Positions 1 through 7,171 of a stretch of 11,340 nt of DNA are shown piece after piece. The stretch lies in contig JALFRH010000051.1 in the NCBI GenBank assembly GCA_022785155.1, positions 1-11,340 on the forward strand, read 5' to 3'. The stretch comes from Spirochaetales bacterium. GTDB taxonomy: Bacteria > Spirochaetota > Spirochaetia > Sphaerochaetales > Sphaerochaetaceae. Position numbers and translations under genes: made by a program. Below the pieces are notes generated by a model. That model did not search any database and was not told the DNA's origin. It worked only from the letters and a program-made list of their open reading frames with translations. How positions within the stretch are numbered: the stretch's first letter is position 1; every line of letters begins with the position of its first letter.

Positions 1-726
1 TGTCTCCTCAACCTTGATACCTGCGGCTCTTGCAACTTCCATATCCTGTCCCACAGCCCTCATATCCTGACCAAGCTTGGTCTTCTTGAACCATAGAATG
101 AAGACACAGAGGACAGCGATTACAAGGAATGTGGCAAGAGGAATACTTACTCCTGCTATTTTCAGGGGAATAAGGTTATCAAGGCACTTTCTGATTCCAA
201 TAAGGTTTACCGTATTCCTGATACCATAGCCTCTAGGAAGAAGGATCTCGCTTTTGATTGGAATCACGACACCCATCATAAAAAGGACCACCAGCTGATA
301 AATACCGTTTACAAAGAAGCCGATAATGTATGAAGTGACCATCTCCCTGCCCTTGGCAAGGTTGAGGATCTTTCCACACCACCATCCAAGAAGAATGGAT
401 ATCGGAGTACTGATGATTGCAGCAAGCACCATGCCCGGGATGCCCACAATCCCCCACTCGGTAATGAAGATGAGGCCTATCTGACCTGCCATGGCACCAA
501 GGGTCATACCGAAGTTAAGACCCATACCTGCCATAATAGGAATCAAGAGGGAAATGACCAAGAAGCTATTTCTGCTGAGTCTTGTCATCATTTCATTGGC
601 TATGGCTGTTCCGGAGAAGCCGGAGAATACGATTCCGATTACGCCGATGACAATGAACATGATCGGCACAATGTTATTTAGGAGGAAGCTTCCAGCCTTC
701 TTTCCTGTCAATAGTTTTCCGCCCAT
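1..726 (-). CDS. ABC importer permease 2, BPD_transp_2 family (partial, 3' end outside window)
   Basis: Inner-membrane permease of a CUT2-like (ribose/nucleoside-type) ABC importer. 242 codons are visible from the ATG; the gene runs off the left edge. The visible part has several hydrophobic segments (about residues 17-36, 54-77, 95-115, 133-155, 195-213). It ends in the family's cytoplasmic loop AVGQDMEVARAAGI (residues 224-237), which contacts the ATPase. The motif GLNFGMTLG (about 69-77) matches GLNFGLPLG in permease 1, so the two are paralogues. The start is well supported: GGAGG sits 7 nt before the ATG. That ATG shares one base with the stop of permease 1 (TGATG), implying translational coupling. 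A ribose, nucleoside or riboflavin-type permease pair would look alike, so the substrate cannot be read from this protein. Confidence 0.88.
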   Translation of the reverse strand, partial: MGGKLLTGKKAGSFLLNNIVPIMFIVIGVIGIVFSGFSGTAIANEMMTRLSRNSFLVISLLIPIMAGMGLNFGMTLGAMAGQIGLIFITEWGIVGIPGMVLAAIISTPISILLGWWCGKILNLAKGREMVTSYIIGFFVNGIYQLVVLFMMGVVIPIKSEILLPRGYGIRNTVNLIGIRKCLDNLIPLKIAGVSIPLATFLVIAVLCVFILWFKKTKLGQDMRAVGQDMEVARAAGIKVEET

Positions 727-1793
727 CACTTAACCTCCGACTTTCTTGTAAGAGCGTAGAGAATCATACCGTTGGATGCGATGATTCTTATTACTTCACT
801 CATATCTGTATGTATCAAGGAGTTCATTACCGAAGGAGTCATGGTCACTATTCCCTGGAAAAGAAGTGTTCCGATGATTACGTTTGGTATACTTGCCTTA
901 TTCACGCTGGCTCCACCTATAAGGATTGCAGATACAGCCGGAAGGGCCATATAGAAAGGACCCATATAGAGCTGGATGAAGCCGAAAGCCTGCTGATAGG
1001 TCAAGATTCCTATGCCCCCTAGAACTGTGCTCATAATTACAGAAAGGGTTCTGGTCCTGTCGACGTTTATACCTGAAGCTCTGGCAAAGGTGGGGTTTGA
1101 GCCTACAGCTGTCATGGCTGTACCGGTCTTTGTGTGCAGAAAGGCCCACATAAGGAAGGCAAAGAGGGCAAAGAATATCAGGGAGCCTGTAGGAATCTCA
1201 AGGTTACCCACCTTTATCTTCAAAAAGTCTGAAAGTACGTGGAGATAGTGTCCCTCGGTACTTATGGTGGTTCTTAGACCAGTCCCCTTATATCCCCAAA
1301 CCATCTGAGGGTTTGTATATGGGAGAAGAAGCCACATGATGCACATGAAGGATACCGCTGCATATCCCACATAGGTTGCAATCATCATCTCTCCACCCTT
1401 TACCTTATTAAGGAGTGTTCCATAGGCCCAGCCAAAGATTGTTCCGAAGAATATCGTTATGATTATGGCCACAAAGAATGACAAAGCCCCTGTAAACCCG
1501 AACTGCATGGATAGGGTTCCTCCCAAAAGCCCTGCGATGATTCCCAATGGAAGACCAAAGTTAAGGCCGCAGCCGCTGTGGATCATAGGAACCATGGCAA
1601 GAACCATAATGGAGTTCATTCCGAATCTCATAAGTACGTCGGAAATACTGGTGAGAATGCTTATTCCTCCCAGTGGAGCCACCAGGAACAATAATAGAAG
1701 GAAGCCTGCAATGATCAGGCGGGGCCAGCCGAAGGAATCGATGAAATTCTTCACCCTTTCCTTTAATGAAATCCCAGATAGTGCAATTTTCAT
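726..1793 (-). CDS. ABC importer permease 1, BPD_transp_2 family
   Basis: Complete 355-aa inner-membrane permease, a usual length for the family. Hydrophobic segments begin at about residue 25 (IIAGFLLLLFLVAPLGG) and recur to the C-terminus. GLNFGLPLGIIAGLLGG lies at about 77-92. The ATPase-contact loop AVGSNPTFARASGI is at 229-242, followed by a glycine-rich segment (about 255-265) and AILIGGAS near 290. The start has an excellent ribosome binding site (AAGGAGG, 7 nt before the ATG). It overlaps the end of the ATPase gene by 4 nt (ATGA), and its own stop overlaps the next permease start by 1 nt. Two different permeases in one operon imply a heterodimeric channel, as in nucleoside (NupBC-like) or riboflavin (RfuCD-like) importers, rather than the homodimer typical of RbsC. 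That comparison is from family knowledge; the substrate is unknown. Confidence 0.9.
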   Translation of the reverse strand: MKIALSGISLKERVKNFIDSFGWPRLIIAGFLLLLFLVAPLGGISILTSISDVLMRFGMNSIMVLAMVPMIHSGCGLNFGLPLGIIAGLLGGTLSMQFGFTGALSFFVAIIITIFFGTIFGWAYGTLLNKVKGGEMMIATYVGYAAVSFMCIMWLLLPYTNPQMVWGYKGTGLRTTISTEGHYLHVLSDFLKIKVGNLEIPTGSLIFFALFAFLMWAFLHTKTGTAMTAVGSNPTFARASGINVDRTRTLSVIMSTVLGGIGILTYQQAFGFIQLYMGPFYMALPAVSAILIGGASVNKASIPNVIIGTLLFQGIVTMTPSVMNSLIHTDMSEVIRIIASNGMILYALTRKSEVK

Positions 1794-3394
1794 TTTTCAG
1801 CCTCCTTATCCAAAGCCTTCTTTGCATTGATCATCAGGGCACCGAACTCTGTGCTTGAAGCGGAGGCAGGAAGAATTCCTTCCACTCTTCCATCTGTAAT
1901 GATTGCGATTCTGTCCGCAATGCTTCTCAGTTCCTCAAGTTCTGAAGACACCATGACTATGGTGGTGCCGTTCTCTCTGTTGGCCTTCTTCAAAGCTTCA
2001 AGAACAAGGGCCTTGGCTCCTACGTCGATTCCTCTGGTGGGCTCCGAAACAAAGAGAAGTTTGGGCTCCAGGGCAAAGGCCTTGGCAAGACATATCTTCT
2101 GCTGGTTTCCACCGCTGAGGGCCTTGGCCTTCTGCTTGGAGGAAGTACACTTAATCTGAAGCTCCTTGATATATTTATTCGTTACATCTTCAATTGTCTT
2201 CTGGTCACGCCACTTTATTGCGCCGCCAAGAAGAGGCTTCAGATATTTGTTCTGTGCCTGCATTGCAGTAAAGGTGATGTTCCATTCAAGGCTTTCGTCC
2301 AACAAGAGTCCTACGCCTCTCCTGTCTTCACTGACGAAGGCAAGACCATTACGGATACACCAATCCGGATCATTTAGCTTCACTTCCTTGCCACAGAAAG
2401 TGACCTTTCCTCCTGCACCATAGAGCCCCATGATTCCATTGGGAATTCCAAGCTTCCCCTGCCCCGCAAGACCTCCGATACCGAGAATCTCACCTTTTTT
2501 TACTGTGATTGAGAAGTCTTTGACAGTTTCACCAGGCATATTGACCCAAAGGTGTTCCACTGTCATTACATCCTCTCCATCCAGTTTCCTATCCCTCTCT
2601 TCCCTCTTCTCTTCCTTCACCTCACGGCCTACCATGGCCTTTGTGATTTCACTTATGGAAGTCTTGTTTTTGTCGAGGTTTGAGATAATGAGGCCGTCCC
2701 TCATTACAAGGACCTTATCCGACACTTCCATGATTTCATGGAGACGATGGGTGATGAAGATAATGGCGATACCGTTATCTGCAAGTTTCCTTAGAGTCTT
2801 CAGGAGAGTCTCGGCTTCGCTTTCAGTAAGGACGGCCGTAGGCTCGTCAAGAATGAGAAGCTTCATTCCCTTACGGCTAAGCTCACGGGATATTTCCGTA
2901 AACTGCTTGTGGCCTACAGGCATCTGGGACACCAGCATATTCTCATCCAGGCTTACTCCAAGCCTATTGATGGCTTCAAGAGCAGTCTTCTGCATCTCCT
3001 TTCGGTCAAGAGTCTCAAGTCTTTCCCCGAAAATAAGGCTGAATACATTGGTCTTCTTCCTTGCTTCCCTGTTGAGCACTACGTTTTCCGTAGTGGTGAA
3101 GTCTGGAAGCAGGGAGAACTCCTGATGGACCATGCCTATTCCTGCATCCAAAGCATCAAAGGGTGAAGCGAAGTGGGCTTCAACCCCATCCAAAAAGAAG
3201 GATCCACCGTATCCTCCCGTCTCAGCTATTTCATTCATACCGAAGAGTATCTTCATGAGAGTACTCTTACCGGCACCGTTTTCTCCTACCAGTCCAAGGA
3301 TCTCACCTTTTTCCAGAGTGAAGTTTATATCCTTCAAAACCTGGTTGCCGAAAAAATCCTTGCTGATGTTCCTTACTTCCAAAACTGGAGCCAT
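1790..3394 (-). CDS. Fused double ABC ATPase of a sugar/nucleoside-type importer
   Basis: 534-aa ATPase with two nucleotide-binding domains (RbsA/MglA-like layout and length), energising the two permeases downstream. NBD1 has Walker A GENGAGKST (residues 37-45), a Q-loop near HQEF (about 90), Walker B LILDEPTA (180-187) and H-loop THRL (215-218), but its signature is degenerate (MPVGHKQ). NBD2 has a Walker A-like GLAGQGK (308-314), a canonical signature LSGGNQQK (426-433) and Walker B FVSEPTRGIDVG, with serine in place of the usual aspartate before the glutamate. So only one composite ATP site (Walker A/B of NBD1 plus signature of NBD2) looks fully competent, as is common in this class. The start at 3394 is preferred because AGGTGG lies 8 nt upstream and VLEVRNISKDF begins the domain; an in-frame start at 3457 would add 21 unlikely residues and run into the intercistronic hairpin. 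Confidence 0.92.
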   Translation of the reverse strand: MAPVLEVRNISKDFFGNQVLKDINFTLEKGEILGLVGENGAGKSTLMKILFGMNEIAETGGYGGSFFLDGVEAHFASPFDALDAGIGMVHQEFSLLPDFTTTENVVLNREARKKTNVFSLIFGERLETLDRKEMQKTALEAINRLGVSLDENMLVSQMPVGHKQFTEISRELSRKGMKLLILDEPTAVLTESEAETLLKTLRKLADNGIAIIFITHRLHEIMEVSDKVLVMRDGLIISNLDKNKTSISEITKAMVGREVKEEKREERDRKLDGEDVMTVEHLWVNMPGETVKDFSITVKKGEILGIGGLAGQGKLGIPNGIMGLYGAGGKVTFCGKEVKLNDPDWCIRNGLAFVSEDRRGVGLLLDESLEWNITFTAMQAQNKYLKPLLGGAIKWRDQKTIEDVTNKYIKELQIKCTSSKQKAKALSGGNQQKICLAKAFALEPKLLFVSEPTRGIDVGAKALVLEALKKANRENGTTIVMVSSELEELRSIADRIAIITDGRVEGILPASASSTEFGALMINAKKALDKEAEK

Positions 3395-3427
3395 GCAATA
3401 CACCACCTGACTATTTCTTTTTGAAGA

Positions 3428-3477
3428 TTGGGCCCAAACTACGAGCCCAAATTTCAAAAGCCGGAGTCTCCTCCGGC
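3428..3477 (-). terminator. Intercistronic hairpins between binding-protein and ATPase genes
   Basis: On the minus strand, 13 nt past the binding-protein stop, GCCGGAG and CTCCGGC form a perfect 7-bp GC-rich stem with loop GAGA (3460-3477). It is followed by TTTTGAAATTT, a short, imperfect T-run. A second possible stem, TTGGGC with GCCCAA (6 bp, 11-nt loop), spans 3428-3450. The order fits a leaky terminator or a 3' mRNA-stabilising structure that keeps the binding protein more abundant than the membrane components, a known design in ABC importer operons. The role is inferred; the stems are directly visible. Confidence 0.55.
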
Positions 3478-3489
3478 CAATGGAGAAAC

Positions 3490-4707
3490 TTACTTGACTG
3501 TGAAGTATTTCTCTGGAACTTCAACATCTGCGTTGCCCATGAAGCCCTTTCCACCCATGATATAAGTATCCTGGTAGATGAGGACTGTATTCTTGCTTCT
3601 GACGCCTGTTGTTGCATCTGTGTAGAAGGAACCGTTCCATTCGGCACCTGGAGTATACTTGTTGTATGCCTTCCAGAGGTCAGAAAGCTTGGTAGGCTCG
3701 CTTTCACCCTTGATACAGTTAATTGCATGCTGTCCAAGAGCTGCAGACTGAGTATATCCATAGCTGAATGCCCATGTTCCGAATCTGTTGGCACCGCCCT
3801 TCTCGACGATTGCAGACTCAACCTTCTTGAGGATTGCCGCAAAGTCGCCTGCTTCTGCAGAAAGGTCGATTCCGAGAGCTCCAGGATATCCCATGAGAGG
3901 AGAAGGAAGGTCAGCTTCGATGAAGTATCCGCCATACTGAAGCAACTGCTTGAGAAGAGGTTCTGTGTGTGCATCGTTTGTACAGAAGAATGCTGCATTT
4001 GTGCCATACTGTTCGATCCAAGCAGGAACCTTCTCAAGGATATACTGCTGAGCACCTGCAACACCAACGTCACTTGTCGGGTCTGGAGCTGTCTCAAGGA
4101 CGAACTTCATGCCGAACTCTTCACAAGCGACCTTCATGATGGCTGCACGGCGGCTCAATGTCTCATAAGACATGTGACGTGGGAAAGAGATATGTACGAA
4201 AGTATCACATCCAAGCTCATGAGCTGTCCTGATGATCAAATATCCACGTGCAACGAAGTCGTTGTTGCATACAAGGTCGGCTGTGCTGCTGATGACAGGA
4301 ATATCTTCATGGGCTTCACCGGCGAAACAGAGGATATCAGGTCTCTTTTCCTTGATCTGGCGGAATGCTTCAGTTGTTCCAGGAACTGCCTGGTTGACAA
4401 CGATGGCCTTCATCTTGGGATCATCTGCAAGACCTACGATTACAGCGATTGTAGTCTCCTGCTCATCCATGAAGTTGTCTGGGTAAGTGACATGCTGGAT
4501 GATTCCGCCATCCTTGACAGCGCCGTACTCGGCAATAAGAGCTTCTGCGCCTCTCAGGTCGTCTTCACTCTGGGAAACTGTACCAGTGACGATTCCAACA
4601 TGAAAATCATTTGGATCTGCTGCCGCTGCCTGTTCTGCTGCACCATTTGCAAATACAAAGGACATAGAGAGGAGGACGGCGAGAACTATAACAATTGTTT
4701 TTTTCAT
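3490..4707 (-). CDS. DUF3798-family periplasmic substrate-binding protein
   Basis: 405-aa exported protein, first gene of the importer operon. The N-terminus is a Sec signal peptide: KK, then IVIVLAVLLSMSFVFA, with probable cleavage before NGAAEQ. There is no lipobox cysteine, so it should be soluble in the periplasm. Blocks I recognise from DUF3798 proteins are HVGIVTGTVSQSEDD (36-50), VTYPDNFMDEQETT (73-86), SFPRHMS (174-180), APDPTSD (207-213) and SPLMGYPGALG (269-279). The alternating pattern resembles type I periplasmic binding proteins, with two Rossmann-like lobes. The start at 4707 is chosen over an in-frame GTG at 4716 because AAGGAG lies 8 nt upstream of the ATG and the signal peptide then begins MKKT. 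DUF3798 has no established ligand to my knowledge. Its place ahead of an ATPase and two permeases supports a ligand-binding role. Family recall is from memory. Confidence 0.85.
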   Translation of the reverse strand: MKKTIVIVLAVLLSMSFVFANGAAEQAAAADPNDFHVGIVTGTVSQSEDDLRGAEALIAEYGAVKDGGIIQHVTYPDNFMDEQETTIAVIVGLADDPKMKAIVVNQAVPGTTEAFRQIKEKRPDILCFAGEAHEDIPVISSTADLVCNNDFVARGYLIIRTAHELGCDTFVHISFPRHMSYETLSRRAAIMKVACEEFGMKFVLETAPDPTSDVGVAGAQQYILEKVPAWIEQYGTNAAFFCTNDAHTEPLLKQLLQYGGYFIEADLPSPLMGYPGALGIDLSAEAGDFAAILKKVESAIVEKGGANRFGTWAFSYGYTQSAALGQHAINCIKGESEPTKLSDLWKAYNKYTPGAEWNGSFYTDATTGVRSKNTVLIYQDTYIMGGKGFMGNADVEVPEKYFTVK

Positions 4708-4736
4708 AATAGCCACTCCTTATTTTTAATAAATGG

Positions 4737-4766
4737 ATGATAGATTAATTGTAAAATTCATTTCAA
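4737..4766 (-). promoter_or_regulatory. Candidate promoter of the importer operon
   Basis: Read on the minus strand, TTGAAA (4761-4766) is followed after 18 nt by TATCAT (4737-4742). The expected start would give a leader of roughly 20-25 nt containing the AAGGAG ribosome binding site of the binding-protein gene. Both hexamers are near sigma70 consensus. In such AT-rich DNA other combinations upstream are also possible, so this is a moderate guess. Confidence 0.35.
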
Positions 4767-4851
4767 GTCATTGAATTCAACTTTTAGAATTTTTATTAAC
4801 AAAATATGCATTTTTTATAAAAGTCAAATAATTTCTTATATTATAAAATGT

Positions 4852-4872
4852 TATGGAAATAATATTTTCATA
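4852..4872. repeat. Imperfect inverted repeat upstream of the importer promoter
   Basis: TATGGAAAT and ATTTTCATA flank a 3-nt centre and are reverse complements at 8 of 9 positions. The site is about 145 bp upstream of the binding-protein start and between the two extra TATAAT hexamers. It could be a regulator site, but dyads arise easily by chance in DNA this AT-rich. Confidence 0.2.
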
Positions 4873-5216
4873 TTATATAAAAACTTTTTCAAGTTTAACC
4901 ATATATGCTATCTTTCAAGCTGTCCATTCACCCCACAAAGAAAGTGATTGACCCCCTATTTTCTCATACCTCTACCTTTGTTTTCGCCTTTAAAATACTT
5001 ATAAAGTTTATATTATTGGAAATTATTTTCACCGTCTTTCAAACTTTATATTCCTAGTTTTTTTACAAAAACCATGTCTTTGGAATCGACTGAAAACATC
5101 TGGAGAGGAAATGGTCATTCAAAAAAGAAGATGATGAATAATTGCCGCACTCTCCAATTCTTTTTCTCTCTTTCCACCCTTGATCGGCTCTCTTCTGAGA
5201 GACCTTTCCAGTAAGA

Positions 5217-5245
5217 TTGACACATGATATTTGTAGTATTAGTCT
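5217..5245 (+). promoter_or_regulatory. Candidate sigma70 promoter giving a leaderless mRNA
   Basis: A perfect TTGACA (5217-5222) is followed by a 17-nt spacer and TAGTCT (5240-5245, 3 of 6 matches to TATAAT). Only 6 nt separate the -10 from the ATG at 5252, so transcription would begin at or next to the start codon. The downstream gene has no Shine-Dalgarno sequence, which fits. The poor -10 keeps confidence moderate. Confidence 0.45.
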
Positions 5246-5251
5246 TTTTTC

Positions 5252-5863
5252 ATGAAAAGAATTCTTACTTTGTTTTTGATCTTCACCTTTGTGCTCTGCT
5301 CTTCCTTTGCTGCCGGCCAATTATATACCATGGCCTTTGATTCAGGTTGGAACAACGCTATAGACGGGCCCTATATGGGCTTTCATATGTTATATCACTA
5401 TGGAGCCTCTGTATCTGAAAACACAACTGTTGGCTGCGGCTCACTGATAGATGTAGACTTCGGCCTCAAAAGATTCTCCAAGGGAGATTATATAGCCGAC
5501 ATTGCCATGGGTTTCGGTCCTTCCTTTGCAACGGATGTAAACGTCAACTTGACAATCAATGGAATGATAGGCCCCCTTTTTGATGTACAGAAAGATAAAA
5601 TCACAGATGACTCAGCCCTTGGTATCGGTGTGGGAGGAACCTTCGCCTTGACACTGGTTCCTACAGAGGAGAGAAAAACTAGAAACCCTCTGGGCTTTAC
5701 CTTCGGTGTAATGGCATCGGCAACCATTAATGTGGATGAAGGCCCCGCATCTTTCATATCATGCAAGGCCTATTTCGGCATGAGCACCATCAATCCCCAC
5801 TACGATGCATATTTTTATGACGTCTATGATGATGTGCTCTTTGAGCTTTACAACGCTTACTGA
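5252..5863 (+). CDS. Small exported protein, possibly outer-membrane beta-barrel
   Basis: 203-aa protein of unknown function. Residues 1-21 are a clear Sec signal peptide (MKRILTLFLIFTFVLCSSFA) with probable cleavage around SFA/AG. The cysteine at 16 is preceded by VL, which is not a normal lipobox. The mature part is rich in glycine, aromatic residues and alternating hydrophobic stretches (for example IADIAMGFGPSFA, ALGIGVGGTFALTL, LGFTFGVMASATINV). It ends in a tyrosine (ELYNAY), as small beta-barrel outer-membrane proteins often do. The start is fixed: an in-frame TAG lies at 5240-5242, just four codons upstream, and there is no later methionine before the signal peptide. No Shine-Dalgarno sequence precedes it. 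Its stop codon overlaps the end of the convergent gene. I do not recognise the family; the barrel call is inference. Confidence 0.7.
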   Translation: MKRILTLFLIFTFVLCSSFAAGQLYTMAFDSGWNNAIDGPYMGFHMLYHYGASVSENTTVGCGSLIDVDFGLKRFSKGDYIADIAMGFGPSFATDVNVNLTINGMIGPLFDVQKDKITDDSALGIGVGGTFALTLVPTEERKTRNPLGFTFGVMASATINVDEGPASFISCKAYFGMSTINPHYDAYFYDVYDDVLFELYNAY

Positions 5864-7050
5864 TTTCCCTCTTCTCCGTTCTGAGCACGGAAAAAGAGCC
5901 TTTTTGATACCTTTCTCAAAGCCTTGAAGGCAGTATCTGCCTCACAGAGGAACATGGATTTGGTCCTCTTGAGCATGAAACCTTCAGGCTTTGTTTCGTT
6001 TGAGAAGAAACCAAGGGAAGCAAGACGCTGGTTGTCGATATAAGAAAACATCGCCGCCACGTAACAGGTCTTGGTCTCTCCAGGATTGAGGGAGAAGTTC
6101 ATGGAGCCGCTCTCTCCATAGGAATACCCCAGGGACAGGGACTTCACCTGTGGTGTGGCTCCATCAAAAAGAGCCCAAGGAGCATCCATTCTTCCATACC
6201 AGTTCTGGCCTATGGTGCAGAAAGGCATGGAGAACTCATCCACGCTCTGCTCTTTTTGTGTAAATATCATAAAGGACATCTGGTCGGAGGGATTTGTCGC
6301 AGACAGCCATGACACAGGTTCTTCTGAAAGCCAGCCCATAATATAGTCATAGGTGCCTGTGGGGGACGGAACCACTGAAGCATCGGCTATTCCTCCCTTC
6401 AACAATGGGGCCTTCCTTAGATCCGAGAAGACCATATTGGGTATGAATCTATTGACTCCAGACTCTCTGAAAGCCACAGGAAATACATTGAACTTCTTGG
6501 CGTTTGTGTTGATATATGTCCCCTTCTCAACCAATGGAGAAGACAGCACTGCAGTCCACTGGGGATTTCCTTTAAGAACTGTATCCCCAAGATTTGTAAT
6601 GGAATAAGCCATATAGAGCACGTCGTGCCCCGGCAACACCAGGTCCACCTTCCCCACTTTATATCTGTTGCCGGCCTCCCTGCTCTTCATTTCGGAGTAT
6701 TTCCATACGCCTCCGAATTCGTCTTCAGTACCGTAGCGTCTTACGCTCCAATAGGTATTGGTTGTGGTGATCTGATCGTCTTTACCGGAGGGAAAGGAGA
6801 AATACATGCCTCCCGCTTGGTAAAGGCCTTGCCTCATCCTCCACCATTGGCCGTTTTCATCACTCATGACGCCGCTACCTGTTCCTCTGAAATAAGGAAG
6901 GCAAAGGGGAGATATTCTTGCTCCCTGTCCGTTTCGAACGCTGATTTCCAAAGTAATCTCCCCCTGGTCTTCCGTCACCACGAAAAAGGAGCCATTGGAC
7001 ATATATGTTGCATCTCTTCCTTCCCAAAGGGATAGTCTTCTTATATCCAT
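5857..7050 (-). CDS. Unrecognised 397-aa protein, beta-rich, possibly carbohydrate-related
   Basis: 397-aa protein with no signal peptide and no long hydrophobic segment, so probably cytoplasmic. It is rich in Gly, Ser, Trp, Tyr and Phe and reads as a beta-sandwich. Stretches such as NGSFFVVTEDQGEITLEISV (19-38), WKYSEM (116-121) and SITNLGDTVLKGNPQW (150-165) resemble the galactose-mutarotase-like superfamily. This is tentative. The protein has a single histidine (residue 142), so a classical aldose 1-epimerase, which uses two conserved histidines, is unlikely. The ATG is preceded by an in-frame TAA at 7060-7062, which fixes the start, and no Shine-Dalgarno sequence is present. It is divergent from the GH36-family gene, 127 bp apart, which supports a sugar-related role by context only. 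Its last codons overlap those of the convergent exported-protein gene by 7 bp. Confidence 0.75.
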   Translation of the reverse strand: MDIRRLSLWEGRDATYMSNGSFFVVTEDQGEITLEISVRNGQGARISPLCLPYFRGTGSGVMSDENGQWWRMRQGLYQAGGMYFSFPSGKDDQITTTNTYWSVRRYGTEDEFGGVWKYSEMKSREAGNRYKVGKVDLVLPGHDVLYMAYSITNLGDTVLKGNPQWTAVLSSPLVEKGTYINTNAKKFNVFPVAFRESGVNRFIPNMVFSDLRKAPLLKGGIADASVVPSPTGTYDYIMGWLSEEPVSWLSATNPSDQMSFMIFTQKEQSVDEFSMPFCTIGQNWYGRMDAPWALFDGATPQVKSLSLGYSYGESGSMNFSLNPGETKTCYVAAMFSYIDNQRLASLGFFSNETKPEGFMLKRTKSMFLCEADTAFKALRKVSKRLFFRAQNGEEGNQ

Positions 7051-7056
7051 ACAAAT

Positions 7057-7065
7057 AATTTAACA
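7057..7065 (-). promoter_or_regulatory. Candidate extended -10 promoter giving a leaderless mRNA
   Basis: Read on the minus strand, TGTTAAATT is an extended -10 (TGn followed by TAAATT, 4 of 6 to TATAAT). Six nucleotides then precede the ATG at 7050. The -35 region is poor, which extended -10 promoters tolerate. The spacing to the ATG is identical to that at 5252 and 7178. Confidence 0.35.
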
Positions 7066-7073
7066 CAAAGAGG

Positions 7074-7090
7074 ACGGTAATAGTTACTGT
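7074..7090. promoter_or_regulatory. 17-bp dyad in the divergent promoter region
   Basis: ACGGTAA and TTACTGT flank a TAG centre and are reverse complements at 6 of 7 positions. The dyad covers the -35 region of the predicted leftward promoter, a position where a bound regulator would block or help transcription of the 397-aa gene. No regulator gene is visible in the window. Confidence 0.3.
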
Positions 7091-7105
7091 GATGAATGCA
7101 AAAAG

Positions 7106-7124
7106 ACGAAAGTGTTTGTTTCGT
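7106..7124. promoter_or_regulatory. 19-bp perfect-arm dyad in the divergent promoter region
   Basis: ACGAAA and TTTCGT are perfect 6-bp inverted arms around a 7-nt centre, placed between the leftward and rightward promoters and ending about 19 bp before the rightward -35. It is a plausible operator, activator site or small hairpin. The role is inferred from position only. Confidence 0.3.
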
Positions 7125-7142
7125 GGGCTTTTCCCTCTAAGA

Positions 7143-7171
7143 ATGACAAATATCCTTCTTTGACTTATCAT
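7143..7171 (+). promoter_or_regulatory. Strong candidate sigma70 promoter giving a leaderless GH36 mRNA
   Basis: ATGACA (7143-7148, 5 of 6 to TTGACA), a 17-nt spacer and TATCAT (7166-7171, 5 of 6 to TATAAT) are followed by 6 nt and the ATG at 7178. This is the best promoter match in the window, and it predicts a transcript starting at the A of the ATG. It also argues against the upstream in-frame GTG at 7112 as the start. Confidence 0.5.

Larger units (their letters stand above)
4708..5251. other. Gene-free divergent intergenic region, AT-rich on its left side
   Basis: 544 bp separate the divergent importer operon and the small exported-protein gene. The part at about 4721-4905 is very AT-rich (long A and T runs, few G or C), unlike the flanking genes; the rest is pyrimidine-rich and closer to average. 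No convincing ORF, RNA gene or transposon end was seen. It holds candidate promoters for both directions, given separately. There are two further perfect TATAAT hexamers on the minus strand (4840-4845 and 4872-4877), though neither has a good -35. A weak stem, CTCTC/GAGAG with a 4-nt loop, lies near 5188-5201. Confidence 0.6.

Noticed and set aside
2430..3125. A 231-codon plus-strand frame opposite the ATPase gene
   Set aside because: Serine- and arginine-rich translation typical of an antisense shadow. The minus strand encodes clear Walker and signature motifs.
3421..4740. A 439-codon open frame on the plus strand opposite the binding-protein gene
   Set aside because: It is a shadow of the minus-strand DUF3798 gene: cysteine-rich, low-similarity composition, no ribosome binding site, and it spans the hairpin region. 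The minus-strand frame has recognisable family motifs and a signal peptide.
5188..5201. CTCTC/GAGAG stem as a terminator
   Set aside because: Only 5 bp, with no following T-run and no gene ending just upstream on the plus strand.
5063..5320. An 85-codon minus-strand frame in the gene-free region
   Set aside because: It overlaps the signal-peptide end of the exported-protein gene and its promoter, has a polar low-complexity translation and no clear ribosome binding site.
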